NCBI GenBank assembly: GCA_028571685.1
Contig: CM053141.1
Span: 72,649,833-72,713,832 of the forward strand
DNA from: Heterohyrax brucei
Taxonomy: Eukaryota; Chordata; Mammalia; Hyracoidea; Procaviidae
DNA length: 64,000 nt
Direction: 5' to 3'
Within the stretch, counting starts at the first letter, position 1, and the number at the start of each line of letters is the position of its first letter. Shown piece by piece: positions 1 to 10,519 of this stretch. Both the position numbers and the translations under genes were made by a program. The notes under the pieces were generated by a model that saw only the letters and a list, made by a program, of their open reading frames with translations, was not told the DNA's origin and ran no database searches.

Positions 1-58
1 GGTGCTAGAACAATTCAATGGCTATATGAAAAAAAAAATTATCCTTAGCTCATGTCTC

Positions 59-119
59 TCATACCCACGGGCCACCGTGAATCAGAATTGAGTAGGTGGC
101 ACATAGCAGCAACAATATA
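59..119 (+). mobile_element. RTE/AfroSINE tail-only insertion
   Basis: About 60 bases match only the shared 3' tail of RTE and AfroSINE: a 'gggccaccgtgaatcagaattga' type block, then 'ggtggcac' and a CAA-rich end. They sit inside L1 sequence. The L1 motif 'tctctc' occurs just before and 'cctctcac' just after, which could be a short target-site duplication. It is an extremely 5'-truncated copy. Confidence 0.7.
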
Positions 120-792
120 CCTCTCACCTTATAAAAAACAGACAAACTATATCATAAGCCTAAGCATAAAATGTGAAACTGTAAAACCTCTAAAGAAAAA
201 CACAGAAGAATGTCTTTGTGATTATGACTTAGAAAAAGGAGTTTCTAGATACAATACCAAATAATGTGACCCCTTAAAGAACAGGTGGTTATATTAGACC
301 TAATCAAAACTAATTTTTCCCCCACTGTTATGAGAACAAAGAGACAAGCTATAGCTTGGGAGAAAATAGTTGTAACTCCTATACCTCACAAAGGACTTGC
401 ATCCAAAACATAAAAATTCTCAAAACTCAACAATATAAACAATCAGCCCAATCTTAAAACACAGCCAACAATTTAAACAGAAACTTTGCCAAAGAATACA
501 TGGATGGCAAATAAGGACATGAAAAAAATGTTCAATATCATTAGTCATTAAATCTAGAATTAAATGGCAACAGCCACTTGTTAAAAAGGTGAAATTAAAA
601 TTAAAAATTTCTTTTTCTTTCTTTTGAAAGGAAAATATCAAATGCTAGCTAGTGTGGATATGGAGCAACTAAAATTTGATACATTGCTGATGGAGATGTA
701 AAATGGTACAGCCACCTTGGAGAACGATGCAGCAGTTTCTTATACAGCATATACACATGCCACATGACCTAGCAATCTCAGGCCTAGATCTG

Positions 793-1014
793 GTTATTGA
801 CAGGTGCTGTTGAGTCATTTCCAACTCTGTGTACAACAGTACAACCCTGCATACAACAGAGCGAAACATTGCTTCATCTTGCACCATGTCCACAATCATT
901 TTATGTTGAAGCCCATCGTTGCAGCCACTCTGTCAATGCATCTTGTTGAGGGTCTTCATCTTTTTTGCTGACCCTCCACTCTACCAAGTACAATGTCCTT
1001 CTCCAGGGACTGAT
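793..1014 (-). mobile_element. RTE LINE 3' end, 5'-truncated
   Basis: Read on the minus strand, this is the last 220 bases of the RTE: the '..ccctggagaaggac' block, the 'gaccctcaac' block, the 'gtgtttcgctctgttgtat' block and the terminal tail. It interrupts the L1 between its 'ggcctagatc' and 'aagctaatgtttac' motifs, so it is younger than that L1. No coding capacity remains apart from the last few codons of the RTE ORF region. Confidence 0.85.
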
Positions 1015-1148
1015 AAGTGAAAGCTAATGTTTACACAAACATCTGTAAATGAATGCTTACAGCAGCTTTAGTCTTAATCACCAAAATCTAGAAACAATCC
1101 AGACTTCCTTCAGCTAGTAAATGGATTAATAGACTGTGTGATATCCCT

Positions 1149-1230
1149 GGAAACTCTGTGGAGCAATTCTACTCTGTCCTAGAGGGTTGCTGTGAGTCAG
1201 AATTGACTGGATGGCAGTAGCTTTTTTTTT
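1149..1230 (+). mobile_element. AfroSINE, 3' half only
   Basis: It starts at 'ggaaactctgtgg' and carries the AfroSINE body ('ttctactctgtcct') and tail ('gtgagtcagaattgact'), ending in a T-run. The tRNA-like head is missing. It lies within the L1, which resumes at 'tacaatggaatactattcag'. Confidence 0.85.
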
Positions 1231-1466
1231 TTTTTAAATCGATACAATGGAATACTATTCAGTGACTAAAACAAACCAACAAAAAACCCACAGTACTGGC
1301 AAATACAGCACAAATGAATTCCAACTAAGTTTTACTGAGTTCAAGAAGCCAGACCTAAAAATCCATTTATACGAACTTCTTGGGTGGGGAGTTGGGAGAA
1401 TGGTTAACTACAAAGGGACAGATGAGGGAGTTTTTGAAGTGAGGGAATTTTCTGTGTATTGATTAC

Positions 1467-1680
1467 ATTAGTCCTTGGGTGGCTCAAACAGTTAAGCACT
1501 TGACAAATAGTTAAAAAGTCGGCAGTTCAAATCCAGTGAGAGGCACCCTGGAAGACAAGCCTGGAGACCGCTTCTTAAAGGTCATGACCTTGAGAACTCT
1601 ATGGAGCAGTTCTACTCTGCACACGTGGGGCTGCCATCAATCAGTACCAACCCAATGACAGCTATCAACTGCAACAGTAG
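1467..1680 (+). mobile_element. AfroSINE, long subtype
   Basis: The tRNA-like head ('gtccttgggtggctcaaac') is followed by a box-B-like 'cagttcaaatcc'. Next come the long-subtype middle ('aggcaccctggaagacaagcc', 'aaaggtcatgaccttgag') and the body 'gagcagttctactctgcac'. The tail is decayed. L1 3' UTR sequence continues on the far side, so this is also an insertion into the L1. Confidence 0.85.
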
Positions 1681-1765
1681 GTATACAAGTTCATGGATTT
1701 GTCCAAACTCATAGAAGTATATATCACATAGGGAAAATTTTACTTAATGAAAGTTTTAAAAACTA

Positions 1766-2134
1766 AAAAAATTCCTTGCTTGACAGTGATATAAATAAAT
1801 GCATAACTAAAAAATGAACTGGAAGAACAGAAAGTTCTTCCTGATGATGAATGCCAACCAATACATATGGAAGGAATAATGAATGCTAACACTAGTGGAT
1901 GAGTTTGATGAGGAATGGAATATTTATACAATCAAAGCATCTCGTGAATTACTTGTTAATTACAAAGGATAAGTATTATTGAAAGATCTGAAAGGTATCA
2001 CTTTCACTAAATGAACGAATCTTTTACAGGTACTGAGGTGAACTGACATTCACTCCTCCTGATACAGAGAACTGAGGTGGACGCAGTATTGCTTCAGTGT
2101 AATTTTTTGACAAAATGCATACCCTAACAAAATA
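1766..2134. other. No recognisable feature
   Basis: AT-rich DNA with no open frame of note and no repeat I can name. The first bases may still belong to the decayed L1 end. Confidence 0.5.
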
Positions 2135-2325
2135 CAGAGTTCAGAGGCACACAGTTAAATCTCTTGACTGTTAGTGAAAAGATTGGCAAAGGTTGGCTCC
2201 TCTGGGACTAGATCTGGCCGTCTGCTTTTGGAAGGCCACAGCCTTGAACACGCTATTAGAGCAGTTGTAACCTGTACACTTAGGGTTGCGAAAGTGAGAA
2301 TCAACTGGTTGGGTAACTAATGACA
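2135..2325 (+). mobile_element. AfroSINE, long subtype, decayed
   Basis: It shows the long-subtype order: a degraded head with 'acagttaaatctcttgactgttag', then 'ctggccgtctgctttt', 'ggccacagccttga', 'gagcagttgtaacctgtac' and a tail 'gagaatcaactgg' followed by CAA-type repeats. Most CpG positions are lost, so it is an old copy. Confidence 0.75.
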
Positions 2326-2378
2326 ACAATGATAACTTAATCATTAGAAACCGTTTGTCACCAGGGCTCCTAGAAAAT

Positions 2379-2539
2379 GTTGTTGTTGTTAGGTGCCATT
2401 GAATCAGTTTTGATTCATAGTAGCCCTATAGGACAGAGTAGAACTGCCCCATAGTGTTTCCAAGGAGCAGCTGGAAGGTTTAAACTGCTGACCTTTTGGT
2501 GAGCAGCCAGTTCTTGATCACCACCCCACCAGGGCTCCC
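2379..2539 (-). mobile_element. AfroSINE, short subtype, near full length
   Basis: The minus-strand copy begins (3' end) with GTT repeats and 'aggtgccattgaatcag'. It runs through 'ggacagagtagaactgcccc' and ends at the head 'caccagggctccc'. 'cattaga' occurs at 2342 and again at 2539, a possible target duplication. A stray head-like piece, 'tgtcaccagggctcc' (2356-2370), lies between the first 'cattaga' and the element and is unexplained. Confidence 0.9.
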
Positions 2540-3504
2540 ATTAGACACATTCAAACTCAAAACATTTTACAAATAATACTCATATACTACTTAAAATATA
2601 AAAGTCAAGAAAGATGAGTAATAAACTGTTCTACATAGGAGACTAAAGAGATATAAAAACTGAAAGTGATCCTGGGTTGCATTTTAACAGGGAAAAAGAC
2701 GAGTGGGAAAATTTATGGAATTTCAATATGTACTGTGGGTTAGATAATAGATAATAGTATTGTTACTTGTTCTGATTCTGATAATCATTCTGCAACTATG
2801 AAAGAAATGGCTTTGTTCATGGGAGATGCATACCAAAATATTTGTTTATTAAAAAAATAAGATAATCTCTCCAATTTTCTATTAAATGGCTCAGAAAAAA
2901 AATGTGTATATAACATACATATGTATTCTTGTATATCTCTATATCTGTATTAAGATCATATCAAGGTGAGTGGTTCAGAGCTTTTGGCCACCAGCATATT
3001 TAGTGGCAGACACAGGAAACATTCACTGGGCTACACACACTGGAGTGAAATCGACATCAAAAGTTGATTCCAGGAAATATCCAGACTGAAAAAAATGGGT
3101 ATATTGCTCCCACTTAGTGTTACATGAGACATATTTAGACTAAAAAAATGACTTGTGTTTATCTGAAGTTTAAACTTGATTAGGCATCCTGTATTTTTAT
3201 TTGTTAAATTTGGCAGTCCAACTTCACAGCCAGCCTTCCCTGGCTGCCGTGAGCCCTGGCCTTGGGGTGCTAAGTAGGCTGCCCTGCAGGCGTCATCTTG
3301 GCCAAGGCAGTATGACAGTCCTTGCCGGGAAGCACTGCTGACTCTGCCCTGCTTGGCCAGGGTCCACCGCTGGTGAGCTGGTAAATTCCATGCTTCTCAT
3401 TGCAAAACCAGGAAAAGATGTGAGTCCTGTTCATTTTCTGTGGTGGGGAAAAGATTACAGCTGTGATTTTCAGCAGGGGGCAATTCTGCCTTGCTTATGA
3501 ACAT
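2540..3504. other. Repeat-poor DNA
   Basis: No gene or named repeat is seen. The 3230-3380 part is locally GC-rich, with several CC/GG dinucleotide runs but few CpG, so it is not a CpG island. Confidence 0.5.
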
Positions 3505-3539
3505 GCACACACACACACACACACACATACATACACACA
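3505..3539. repeat. (CA)n microsatellite, imperfect
   Basis: An uninterrupted CA run is followed by 'catacatacacacat'. The His-rich and Cys-rich frames on either strand come only from this dinucleotide repeat. Confidence 0.97.
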
Positions 3540-3779
3540 TGCTCACATACCTCCAGGAGACACTGGCAATTTTGGAGACATTTTTGGTGCCACACCAAGT
3601 GGACTGGTACTGCCAGCATCTGGTATGTAAAGACCATTCAACAAAGAGTCCAGTATTGAACTTGTTTCCTTTGTTAGAGGCAAAGCAACATCTGCTACCA
3701 CACTCCAATTTATGCTACGGTGTTAGTGACTTAATATGCTAGCTTTCCAAAATACATTCCTATTTAAGATGATGGGGCT

Positions 3780-3914
3780 TAAACCCACAGCTGTTGAGTA
3801 CACTTTGACTGATAGCAACCCTAGAGAGTTTCCAATGAGCACCTGGTGGATCTGAACTGCCAGCTTTCTGGTTAACAGCTGTAACACTTAACCGCTATGT
3901 CACCAGGGTTTCCC
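3780..3914 (-). mobile_element. AfroSINE, short subtype, internal deletion
   Basis: Tail 'aaacccacagctgttgagta', body 'gagtttccaatgagcacctgg' and head 'ttaaccgctatgtcaccagggtttcc' are clear. The usual 'ggacagagtagaactgcccc' block between them is missing, a deletion of about 25 bases. Confidence 0.9.
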
Positions 3915-5087
3915 AATAGGGCTTACTCCCTAAGAATTATCAATTCTCCCATTTTCCTTACTAAAAGAACCTGAACTTTGTCCAGGAAAGCAATATTCCC
4001 TATTAAAATACAGACCCTCTAAAATTTCATCTCAGCTGAGATGGAATAGGAAGTCTACCAGGTAGAGGTTTTGGTAGAGATTGCTTTCCTAATAACAATG
4101 GACAGCTTTAACTGGTACTGAGCTTTGTTCATTTTCTCCTTTCCTCCTCCTTTCACTTAAAATGCAAACGTGATGGGTAGAGGAACAGCTGCTATCTTAT
4201 AACCCAAGCCACACTTAAAGAGCCTAGAAGGGACATAAGGACTTGGTGATTTCCTTGAGCTGGTATGTCCTCCTGCACTAGCTATCACCGGGCTTTTATT
4301 ATACAAGAAAAGCAAACTACTTGGCTAAGTCATCAAAGGTGGGTTTTGGTTACGTGCAACCAAACTCAATCTGAAGTGACACAGAAGCCTGGACAGAAAA
4401 ATGTTTAGCCCAAGCATTGAATCTAATGACCACATTCTAGGTTTGCAATAGCTCCGAGTGAGTGATGAAAGATTTAGGCATGGTAGACTTTCCCACTTCT
4501 CCTCGACTCCTATGGTGTTGGCAATTCGCTCTGTGCGTACATAAATGCCCTAGCTCTGACCTAAAGAACAGACTATCTAAGCACTTGGCTAAGTATTAAT
4601 AATACCAGTTATTGCCACAAACAGTGGATAAAATTGCAAGGAGATAAATGATTTCAGGAAGGGACTTGGGAATCTGCAAACAGAGTCTCATTCCCAATAC
4701 TAACTGATCACCTTTCAGCAGGACCATATCTCTTCACATACAGGACCAAGGAAGATGCTTCTCACAGTGTTTTGACTTCTAAGAGAACAAGGGCAACATT
4801 GCTTTCAAAAGAGAGGGTCCTGGGTCCACCTTACAACTGACCCAGAGCATTTGCTGTTGTTTCTTACATATTCAAGGTGGGGATTAGGACAAAACAAAGG
4901 CCATCTTCAATATTAGTGGACTGTTCCCCCAAAGAGGAAAAGATCCATGGTCACTTCCTATGTTTCAGAGCTTGCTGTCTAGCCTCCCGGGAATCTAAGC
5001 TGTAAGAGATATCTCTTTACTCTTACCTTATGGATTTAGAGAAATAGCCTGTTGCCTCCAACTTACACCATCCTTCATTACCCATGT
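3915..5087. other. Repeat-poor, possibly unique DNA
   Basis: About 1.2 kb with no SINE, LINE or LTR that I can recognise and no convincing exon. Base composition is unremarkable. Confidence 0.5.
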
Positions 5088-5137
5088 TACATGCAGTAAT
5101 GAGTCAGAATTCACTTGACAGCACCTAACAAGAAGCA
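5088..5137 (+). mobile_element. RTE tail-only fragment
   Basis: 'aatgagtcagaattcacttga' followed by 'cagcacctaacaagaag' is the terminal tail of the RTE (the 'cacctaacaacaac' type ending). Nothing upstream belongs to the element. Confidence 0.75.
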
Positions 5138-5975
5138 CCCTCGGTTCCAGGCTCTAGTTAGTGAATCCTCAAACACGAGTTTGTTGGACCATAATGCTGG
5201 CAGCAGTGATACCAGGGTCTCTCTCCTGTCTCCCCCATCGACTTCCTCCAGAGGAGAGTCCAGCACTAGCCCCAAAGCTGCCCCTATTAAGATACGACCT
5301 TGGACGTGTTTCCTACTCTCTGGGCTTTAAGCTTCCTCATCTGCATCAGTGACGCCAACCCCAGTGCCTACCTCACAGGAGCCTGTGAAAGTTAATTTGA
5401 ACAATCCACACAAAAGTCCTGGCCCTGGCACTCAGCAAACGCTTGCTTGTAGGGTTAGTATTAGCTCAATCAGAGTTTCATAAGGTGGGAAAAAGGTGAG
5501 AGTCCTTTTCTTTTTTTTTTCCATTCTGTGTTTAGGAAGGCAGATTGCTCATAGTCTCCCGAGGGCAGCATGGGAGAATCTGACATTGCTTTATTCTATT
5601 ATCTGCTTGTTTTAGAGAGCAGTCTGCAGAGAACTTGTACCAACTTCCTCTCTTAACTTTCCAACAGCTGCAATGTTGCACACAGCAGCTATTGAATCAG
5701 TCATTTCCTTCGGGGGTGGGAGACGGTGTTGCTCTGCACTGCTGGGTTTGCAGTAGGGAGAGGGTCCCTCAGCCTTCCGGCCCAGTGCCACACCTCCCAT
5801 GTCTCAGGATATTCCAGGAGGCTTGTATCCTAGAAAGGGCCCTGAAGCTGGGAGTTACAGGAGAAGTAGGGAGGAAGGGGCTTCATGGGGAGGGGACATA
5901 TAAGGGAAGAATGAGAAGGAGTGGTGGGAGGTGGCGGGTGCTCCTTTGCAGACTTTCAGGTTTCCCTCAAATGCA
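5138..5975. other. Repeat-poor DNA with overlapping chance ORFs
   Basis: A 140-residue open frame (5635-6057) and a 71-residue frame (5115-5330) occur here. Neither resembles a known family. The longer one runs into an AfroSINE and the shorter starts in an RTE tail, so I do not call them genes. Confidence 0.5.
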
Positions 5976-6132
5976 GGAAACCCTGGATGCATGCTGGTTA
6001 AGTGCTACGGCTGCTAACCAAAAGGTAAGCAGTTTCATTCTGCCAGGTGCTCCCTGAAAACTCATGGGGCAGCTCTATTCTGACCTGTAGCGTCACTATG
6101 AGTCAGAATTGACTCCACGGCGGTGGGCTCAG
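5976..6132 (+). mobile_element. AfroSINE, short subtype, full length
   Basis: Head 'ggaaaccctgg' with 'gttaagtgctacggctgctaacc', then 'ccaggtgctccctg', 'ggggcagctctattctg' and tail 'actatgagtcagaattgact' ending in 'cggcggtggg'. Retained CpGs suggest a moderately young copy. Confidence 0.93.
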
Positions 6133-7230
6133 TGGATTTCCAAATGCAGTCAGCTTGCACATGTGGTCAAAGAGAAAAACTTTCAGTTTTCCTGCTAAAT
6201 GGAACATGTACGTTTAAATTGCAGGACATTGTACCTGTAAACTATTAAGAGGACTCCCAGCAAAGCGACAATGATACAATATGCCCTTGTTTGGGAGCCC
6301 TACCTGAATTATGCCTTTGTGTAATATAATCTGTGCAAACTGCCTTTGGGCTGGAAGCCACCGTAAGCAGACTGACTCTTACCTCAGGTTTTATCTAACA
6401 GCCTTCCCTAAAACACACAATAGCCCACATTTACCTGACATGATTTCTTTTAAAGGTGTGTGCACACTGAGAGGGAAGGGAAGTGGACAAATAAACCAAC
6501 TGCCACTTGAATGTAAAATTCTAACTCATAAAATTTGTATGTGAATAGCACCATATCTCTTCATAAAACGCAGCACTTGAAATCAGATGTGAAAGGTGAG
6601 TTAACCAAGCCTGTCTTTCATGAAATGTTGTCTTGCATGCAGTCACAGACTGTGTGGTATTTGGGCAGGATATTTGACATTGGCCAACACCAGGTGAGAC
6701 AGTCAACAGCTTCCAGAACATTTGTTCTTTCCAGAAAGAGGGGAGGCTTTCCTGAATGGCGGCATACCTGGGCCTCCTCTTACATTTCCCCAAGGATCTG
6801 CAGGCAGTCATGACCTCATTATTGGAGCGAGTTCATTGCCCGCTGACTAGAAAGGACTAATAAGGGATCCTGATCTGAGCGTGACCTTGAGTCCTCTCAC
6901 AAGTCTGGATAGAATCCTGTTGAAATGTTTCCAGATGTAGTCTAAGGGATAATCCCCACATGGACAGCAATAGGCACACCTGATATTCTCTCTCAGGCTT
7001 CTTTGCTTAATTCCACCTTCAGCACAAGCTCACGTGCTGATTTAAATGATACACAGGTCTTCTTTTTCCTTAAAGTTTATACCTTTATGAAATTTTGGAG
7101 GCAGTTCCACAATTTTTTTGACAATCAATTTAGAAGAAAAGTTGTAAATAGAAGAAAGTAATTATCCATCAATAGGATAGAGTACATACATAGTATGTAG
7201 TATAGAGCAGACTGACACATCTTCTCCCTA
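6133..7230. other. Repeat-poor DNA
   Basis: About 1.1 kb without a named repeat. Two overlapping open frames of 92 and 96 codons on opposite strands near 6521-6813 show no recognisable domain and are probably chance. Confidence 0.45.
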
Positions 7231-7266
7231 TAGCCAAGTGCTTAATCAGTGTGCCATTAGGGCTCC
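7231..7266 (-). mobile_element. AfroSINE head fragment
   Basis: 'gccaagtgcttaatcagtgt' and 'gccattagggctcct' are the reversed tRNA-like head. Body and tail are absent. Confidence 0.65.
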
Positions 7267-7297
7267 TATACTTAATATATATGTATAATTCTGTATC

Positions 7298-7441
7298 AAG
7301 CAGTGGTTAAGCACTTGGCTGTGGGAGAAAAATGTGACAATCTGCTTCTATAAAGATTACAGCCTGATGAACACTATTGTTCCCATAGGGTTACTATGAG
7401 TCAAAATTTCTGAATGGCATTCAACTACAACAGCAACAACA
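7298..7441 (+). mobile_element. AfroSINE, long subtype, with head/body deletion
   Basis: The head 'agcagtggttaagcacttggc' jumps directly to the long-subtype middle ('aatctgcttctataaagat', 'tacagcctga') and ends with 'actatgagtcaaaatt' and CAA repeats. The box-B region is missing. Confidence 0.8.
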
Positions 7442-7529
7442 TACGAAGCATAATATATTCTTACCATGAAATACAGTGCAATTATTTGAACAAATTAGGC
7501 TATGCTGTATGTGTTGGTATAATCTCTGT

Positions 7530-7985
7530 AGTGAGTGGAAATCATAGTTCCTCAAATGGTATGCCCATGTCCTAGCTGCTAAACACATGAATTCATCTTA
7601 TTTGGAAAAAGGGTTTTTGTAGATGTAACAAATGAAAATTAAGGATCTTAAAATGAGTGGTTTGTAGATTATCTAGGTGGGCCCACTCCTAAATCCAGTG
7701 ACAACATCTGCATAAAGACAGAAGAAGTGAATAAAACACAGAGAAGAAGGGAAGGTCATATGAACATAGTGGCAGAGACTGGAATTACGCCACCACCAGG
7801 GAGGACCTGGACCCACTGGCAATTGGAAGAAACAAAGAACAGAATTGCCCCTTAGAGCTACCAGAGGAACAGCCTTGCTGGCACCTTGAATTTGCACTTG
7901 TACCCTGCAGAACTCTGAAAGAATAAATTTCTATTGATTTAAATCACTTAGTTTGGGGTAATTTGTTATGGCAGTACTAGGAAAC
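7530..7985 (+). mobile_element. MaLR (MLT1-like) solo LTR
   Basis: The order matches MLT1-type LTRs: 'cttatttggaaaaagggt', 'gtgggcccactcctaaatcc', 'agaagggaaggtcatatgaa', 'aacagccttgctggcacctt', 'cagaactctgaaagaataaa' with an AATAAA signal, and the 3' end 'ggcagtactaggaaactagt'. It is an ancient non-autonomous LTR with no coding part. Confidence 0.75.
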
Positions 7986-8297
7986 TAGTACAGTCTGCAA
8001 GATGAGATTTAAGAGTAAAACAACAAGAATGATAAAAAAAGGTATGAAACAGTGTATACTATGTATAGGACAGTGTATATGTCATTACAGACATTTTTTT
8101 GAAAGGTAGGCAAAGATACTGTTGTTATTTCTAAGGAGAATGGGATGGCTGAGGCATGAGAATCTGAAAGATCCTTGTGCCCTGCTGTGACTGGTGCTCC
8201 CAGGAGTTGGGCACTGTAGTAGGCAGACTAATGAGGCCTCTATCCTGTCTGTGTCCTAATGTTACCCCAGAACCTGTGAATATGTTGGGTTAACATA

Positions 8298-8466
8298 AAA
8301 AAATAACCGAACCCACTGCCCTTGAGCCATGTCCGACTCATGGTGACCCTAGAGGTCAGAGTAGAACTGCCCCATAGAGTTTCCAAGGAGCACCTGGTAC
8401 ATTTGAACTGCTAACTCTGGGTTAGCAGATGTGGCACTTAACCCACTACGCCACCAGAGTTTCCTA
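8298..8466 (-). mobile_element. AfroSINE with perfect target-site duplication
   Basis: The minus-strand copy runs from 'aacccactgcccttgag' through 'cagagtagaactgccccata' to the head 'actacgccaccagagtttcc'. The 10-mer 'ggttaacata' is found at 8288-8297 and again at 8467-8476, directly flanking the element. This marks target-primed insertion into the MLT1-like LTR. Confidence 0.95.
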
Positions 8467-8774
8467 GGTTAACATAGCGAAGTAGAATTAAGGCTAAAGA
8501 TAGAACTGTGATTGTTAGCCAACTGATCTTAAAACATGGAGATTGTCCTCAACTGTCCAGATGAGCTGATACAATCACAAGGGTCCTTAAGAAGTGGAAG
8601 AGGGAGAAAATGAGCTATTATTTGACAATGAAAAGAAATGAAGTACTGATACACACTACAACGTGAACGAACCTTGAAAACATAACTAAATTAAAGAACC
8701 TAGTAACCAAGGACCACACATTACATGATCCTATTTATGTTAAAAGTCCAGAATATGCACACATATTGAGAGAG

Positions 8775-8966
8775 GAGTCCCTGAATGGTGAAGACTGTTG
8801 ATGTGCTTGGCTGCTAACTGAAAGTTTGGTGATCCACCAAGAGGCACCTCAGAAGAATGGCCTGGTGACCTCATCCAAAAACACCAGCCACTGACAACTG
8901 TATGAAGCACAGCTGTACGACACACACCAGGTTGTCATTACTGGAATTCACTCAGCTACAACTGGT
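8775..8966 (+). mobile_element. AfroSINE, long subtype
   Basis: Head 'gagtccctgaatggtg' and 'gcttggctgctaactgaaag', then 'caagaggcacctcagaagaa', 'tggcctggtgacctcat', 'tgaagcacagctgtacgaca' and a decayed tail ending 'cagctacaactggtt'. It abuts the 5' end of the RTE with only a few bases between. Confidence 0.85.
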
Positions 8967-9303
8967 TACTCCTACTTGTCTGTCAGCTTGTCGTACTGTG
9001 GGGGCTTGCACGTTGCTGTGATGCTGGAAACTGTGCCATCGGTATTCAGGTATCGGCAGGGTCATTCATGGTGGACATGTTTCAGCTGAGCTCCCAGACT
9101 AAGAGAGACTGGGAAGAAGGACTGATAGCCTACTTCTGAAAAGAATTAGCCAGTGGAAACTTTAAGAATAGCAGAGGAACACTGTCAGACATAATTCCAG
9201 AAATCGAGCCCTCAGGTTGGAAAGAGCTATCTCCTCAAAGTAGAGGCCTCCTTAATGAAGTGGATGGAGTACAGTCTTTGGGACCTTCACTTGCTAATGT
9301 GGC

Positions 9304-9729
9304 ATGACTCAAAATGAGAAACACCAGCAAAGATCCACTAACAATCAGAATGTGGAATGTATGAATTACAAATGTGGGAAAAACAAAATGGAATGCATAA
9401 ACATTGATATTCTAGGCACTAGTGAGCTGAAATGGACTGATATTGGCCATTTTGAAATAGACAATCATACGGTTTACTATGTCAGAAATGAAAACTTGAA
9501 GAGGAATGGTGATGCATTCGTTGTCAAAAAGGGCATTTCAAGATCTGTCCTGAAGTACAGTGCTGTCAGTGATAGGATAACATCCATACACCTGCAAGGA
9601 AGGCCAGTTACTACAACTATTATTCAAATTTATACACAACTACTAAGGCCAGAGATGAAGAAATTGAAGATTTTTACCAGCTTCTGCAGCCCAATATTGA
9701 TTAAACATGGAGTCAGCATGCACAGATAA
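9304..9729 (+). pseudogene. RTE apurinic-like endonuclease remnant
   Basis: A 141-codon open frame covers the N-terminal half of the RTE endonuclease. It contains the INIDILGTSELKWTDIGHFE segment, in which the Glu of 'SELKW' corresponds to the catalytic Glu of APE-type nucleases. It then has KKGISRSVLKYSAVSDRI and the start of the IIQIY strand. The frame then shifts and stops; the following GDWN-type motif is present in DNA at about 9736 but reads GDRN. In an intact element this domain nicks target DNA to prime reverse transcription. Here it is a dead fragment, not a host gene. Similar fragments are lacking in the other RTE copies of the window. Confidence 0.85.
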
Positions 9730-10519
9730 TTACTGGGGACAGGAATGCAAAAGCTAGAAACAAAGATGAAGTATTGGTAGTTGGAAAATAAAGCCTCAGT
9801 GACAGAAATGATGCCCATAATCAAATGATAGAATTTTGCAAAACTGCTAACTTTTTCATAGCAAATATCTTTTTTCCCACCAGCGTAAATGGTAACTATA
9901 CACATGGACTGCATCAGGTGGAACACACAGGAATCAAATCAACTACAACTGTGGAAAGAGATAAAGGAAAAGTTCAATATCAGCAGTCAGAACAAGACCA
10001 GGTGCTGACTGTGACACAGACTATCAATTGTTTGTGTGCAAGTTTAAACTGAAAATGAAAAAATTAGAACAAGTCCATGACAGCCAAACTACAACCTTGA
10101 GTCTAACCCACTAGAGTTTAGAGACTGTCTCAAGAATAAATTTGATGCCTTGAACACTAATGACTGACAACCAAATGAGTTGTGGAATGACATCAAAGAC
10201 ATTATCCATGAAGAAAGCAAGAGGTTGTTAAAAAGACGGGAAAGAAAGAAAATACCAAATCAGATGTCAGAAAAGACTCTGAAACTTGCTCTCGAATGTC
10301 GAGCAGCTAAAGCAAAAGGAAGGAATAATGAAACAAAAGAACTGAAGATTTGAAACAGCAGGTGGAGAAGAGAAAGTAAAGTATTATGACATATGCAAAG
10401 AGCTGGGAAAAAGAAACAAAAGGGAAGAATACACTCTGCATTCCTCAAGCTGAAAGAACTGAAGGAAAAATTCACATCTTGAGTTGCAGTAGTGAAGGAT
10501 TCTACTGGGAAAATATTAG

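Larger units (their letters stand above)
1..1765 (+). mobile_element. Old L1 LINE, ORF2 C-terminus and 3' UTR, interrupted
   Basis: The first 790 bases follow the conserved end of L1 ORF2 at DNA level: the 'aaaggacttgcatccaaaacataaa' type block near 390, 'tggcaaataaggacatgaaaa' near 505, and 'gtaaaatggtacagccaccttgg' near 700. The L1 resumes at about 1015-1148, 1236-1467 and 1681-1765. The gaps are later insertions, annotated separately. No open ORF2 frame survives; stops and indels are dense. It is truncated by the window edge, so its true 5' end is unknown. It is a fossil LINE whose only current value is as a dated landing site for younger elements. Confidence 0.85.

Noticed and set aside
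3397..3742. Cys/Val-rich and His/Thr-rich small proteins on both strands
   Set aside because: They are translations of a CA dinucleotide repeat.
5976..6050. tRNA gene
   Set aside because: Head regions of AfroSINEs have box A- and box B-like motifs, but the cloverleaf is not intact and a SINE body follows.
9304..9729. Host gene encoding an endonuclease-like protein
   Set aside because: The frame is the RTE endonuclease, embedded in an otherwise collinear RTE copy.
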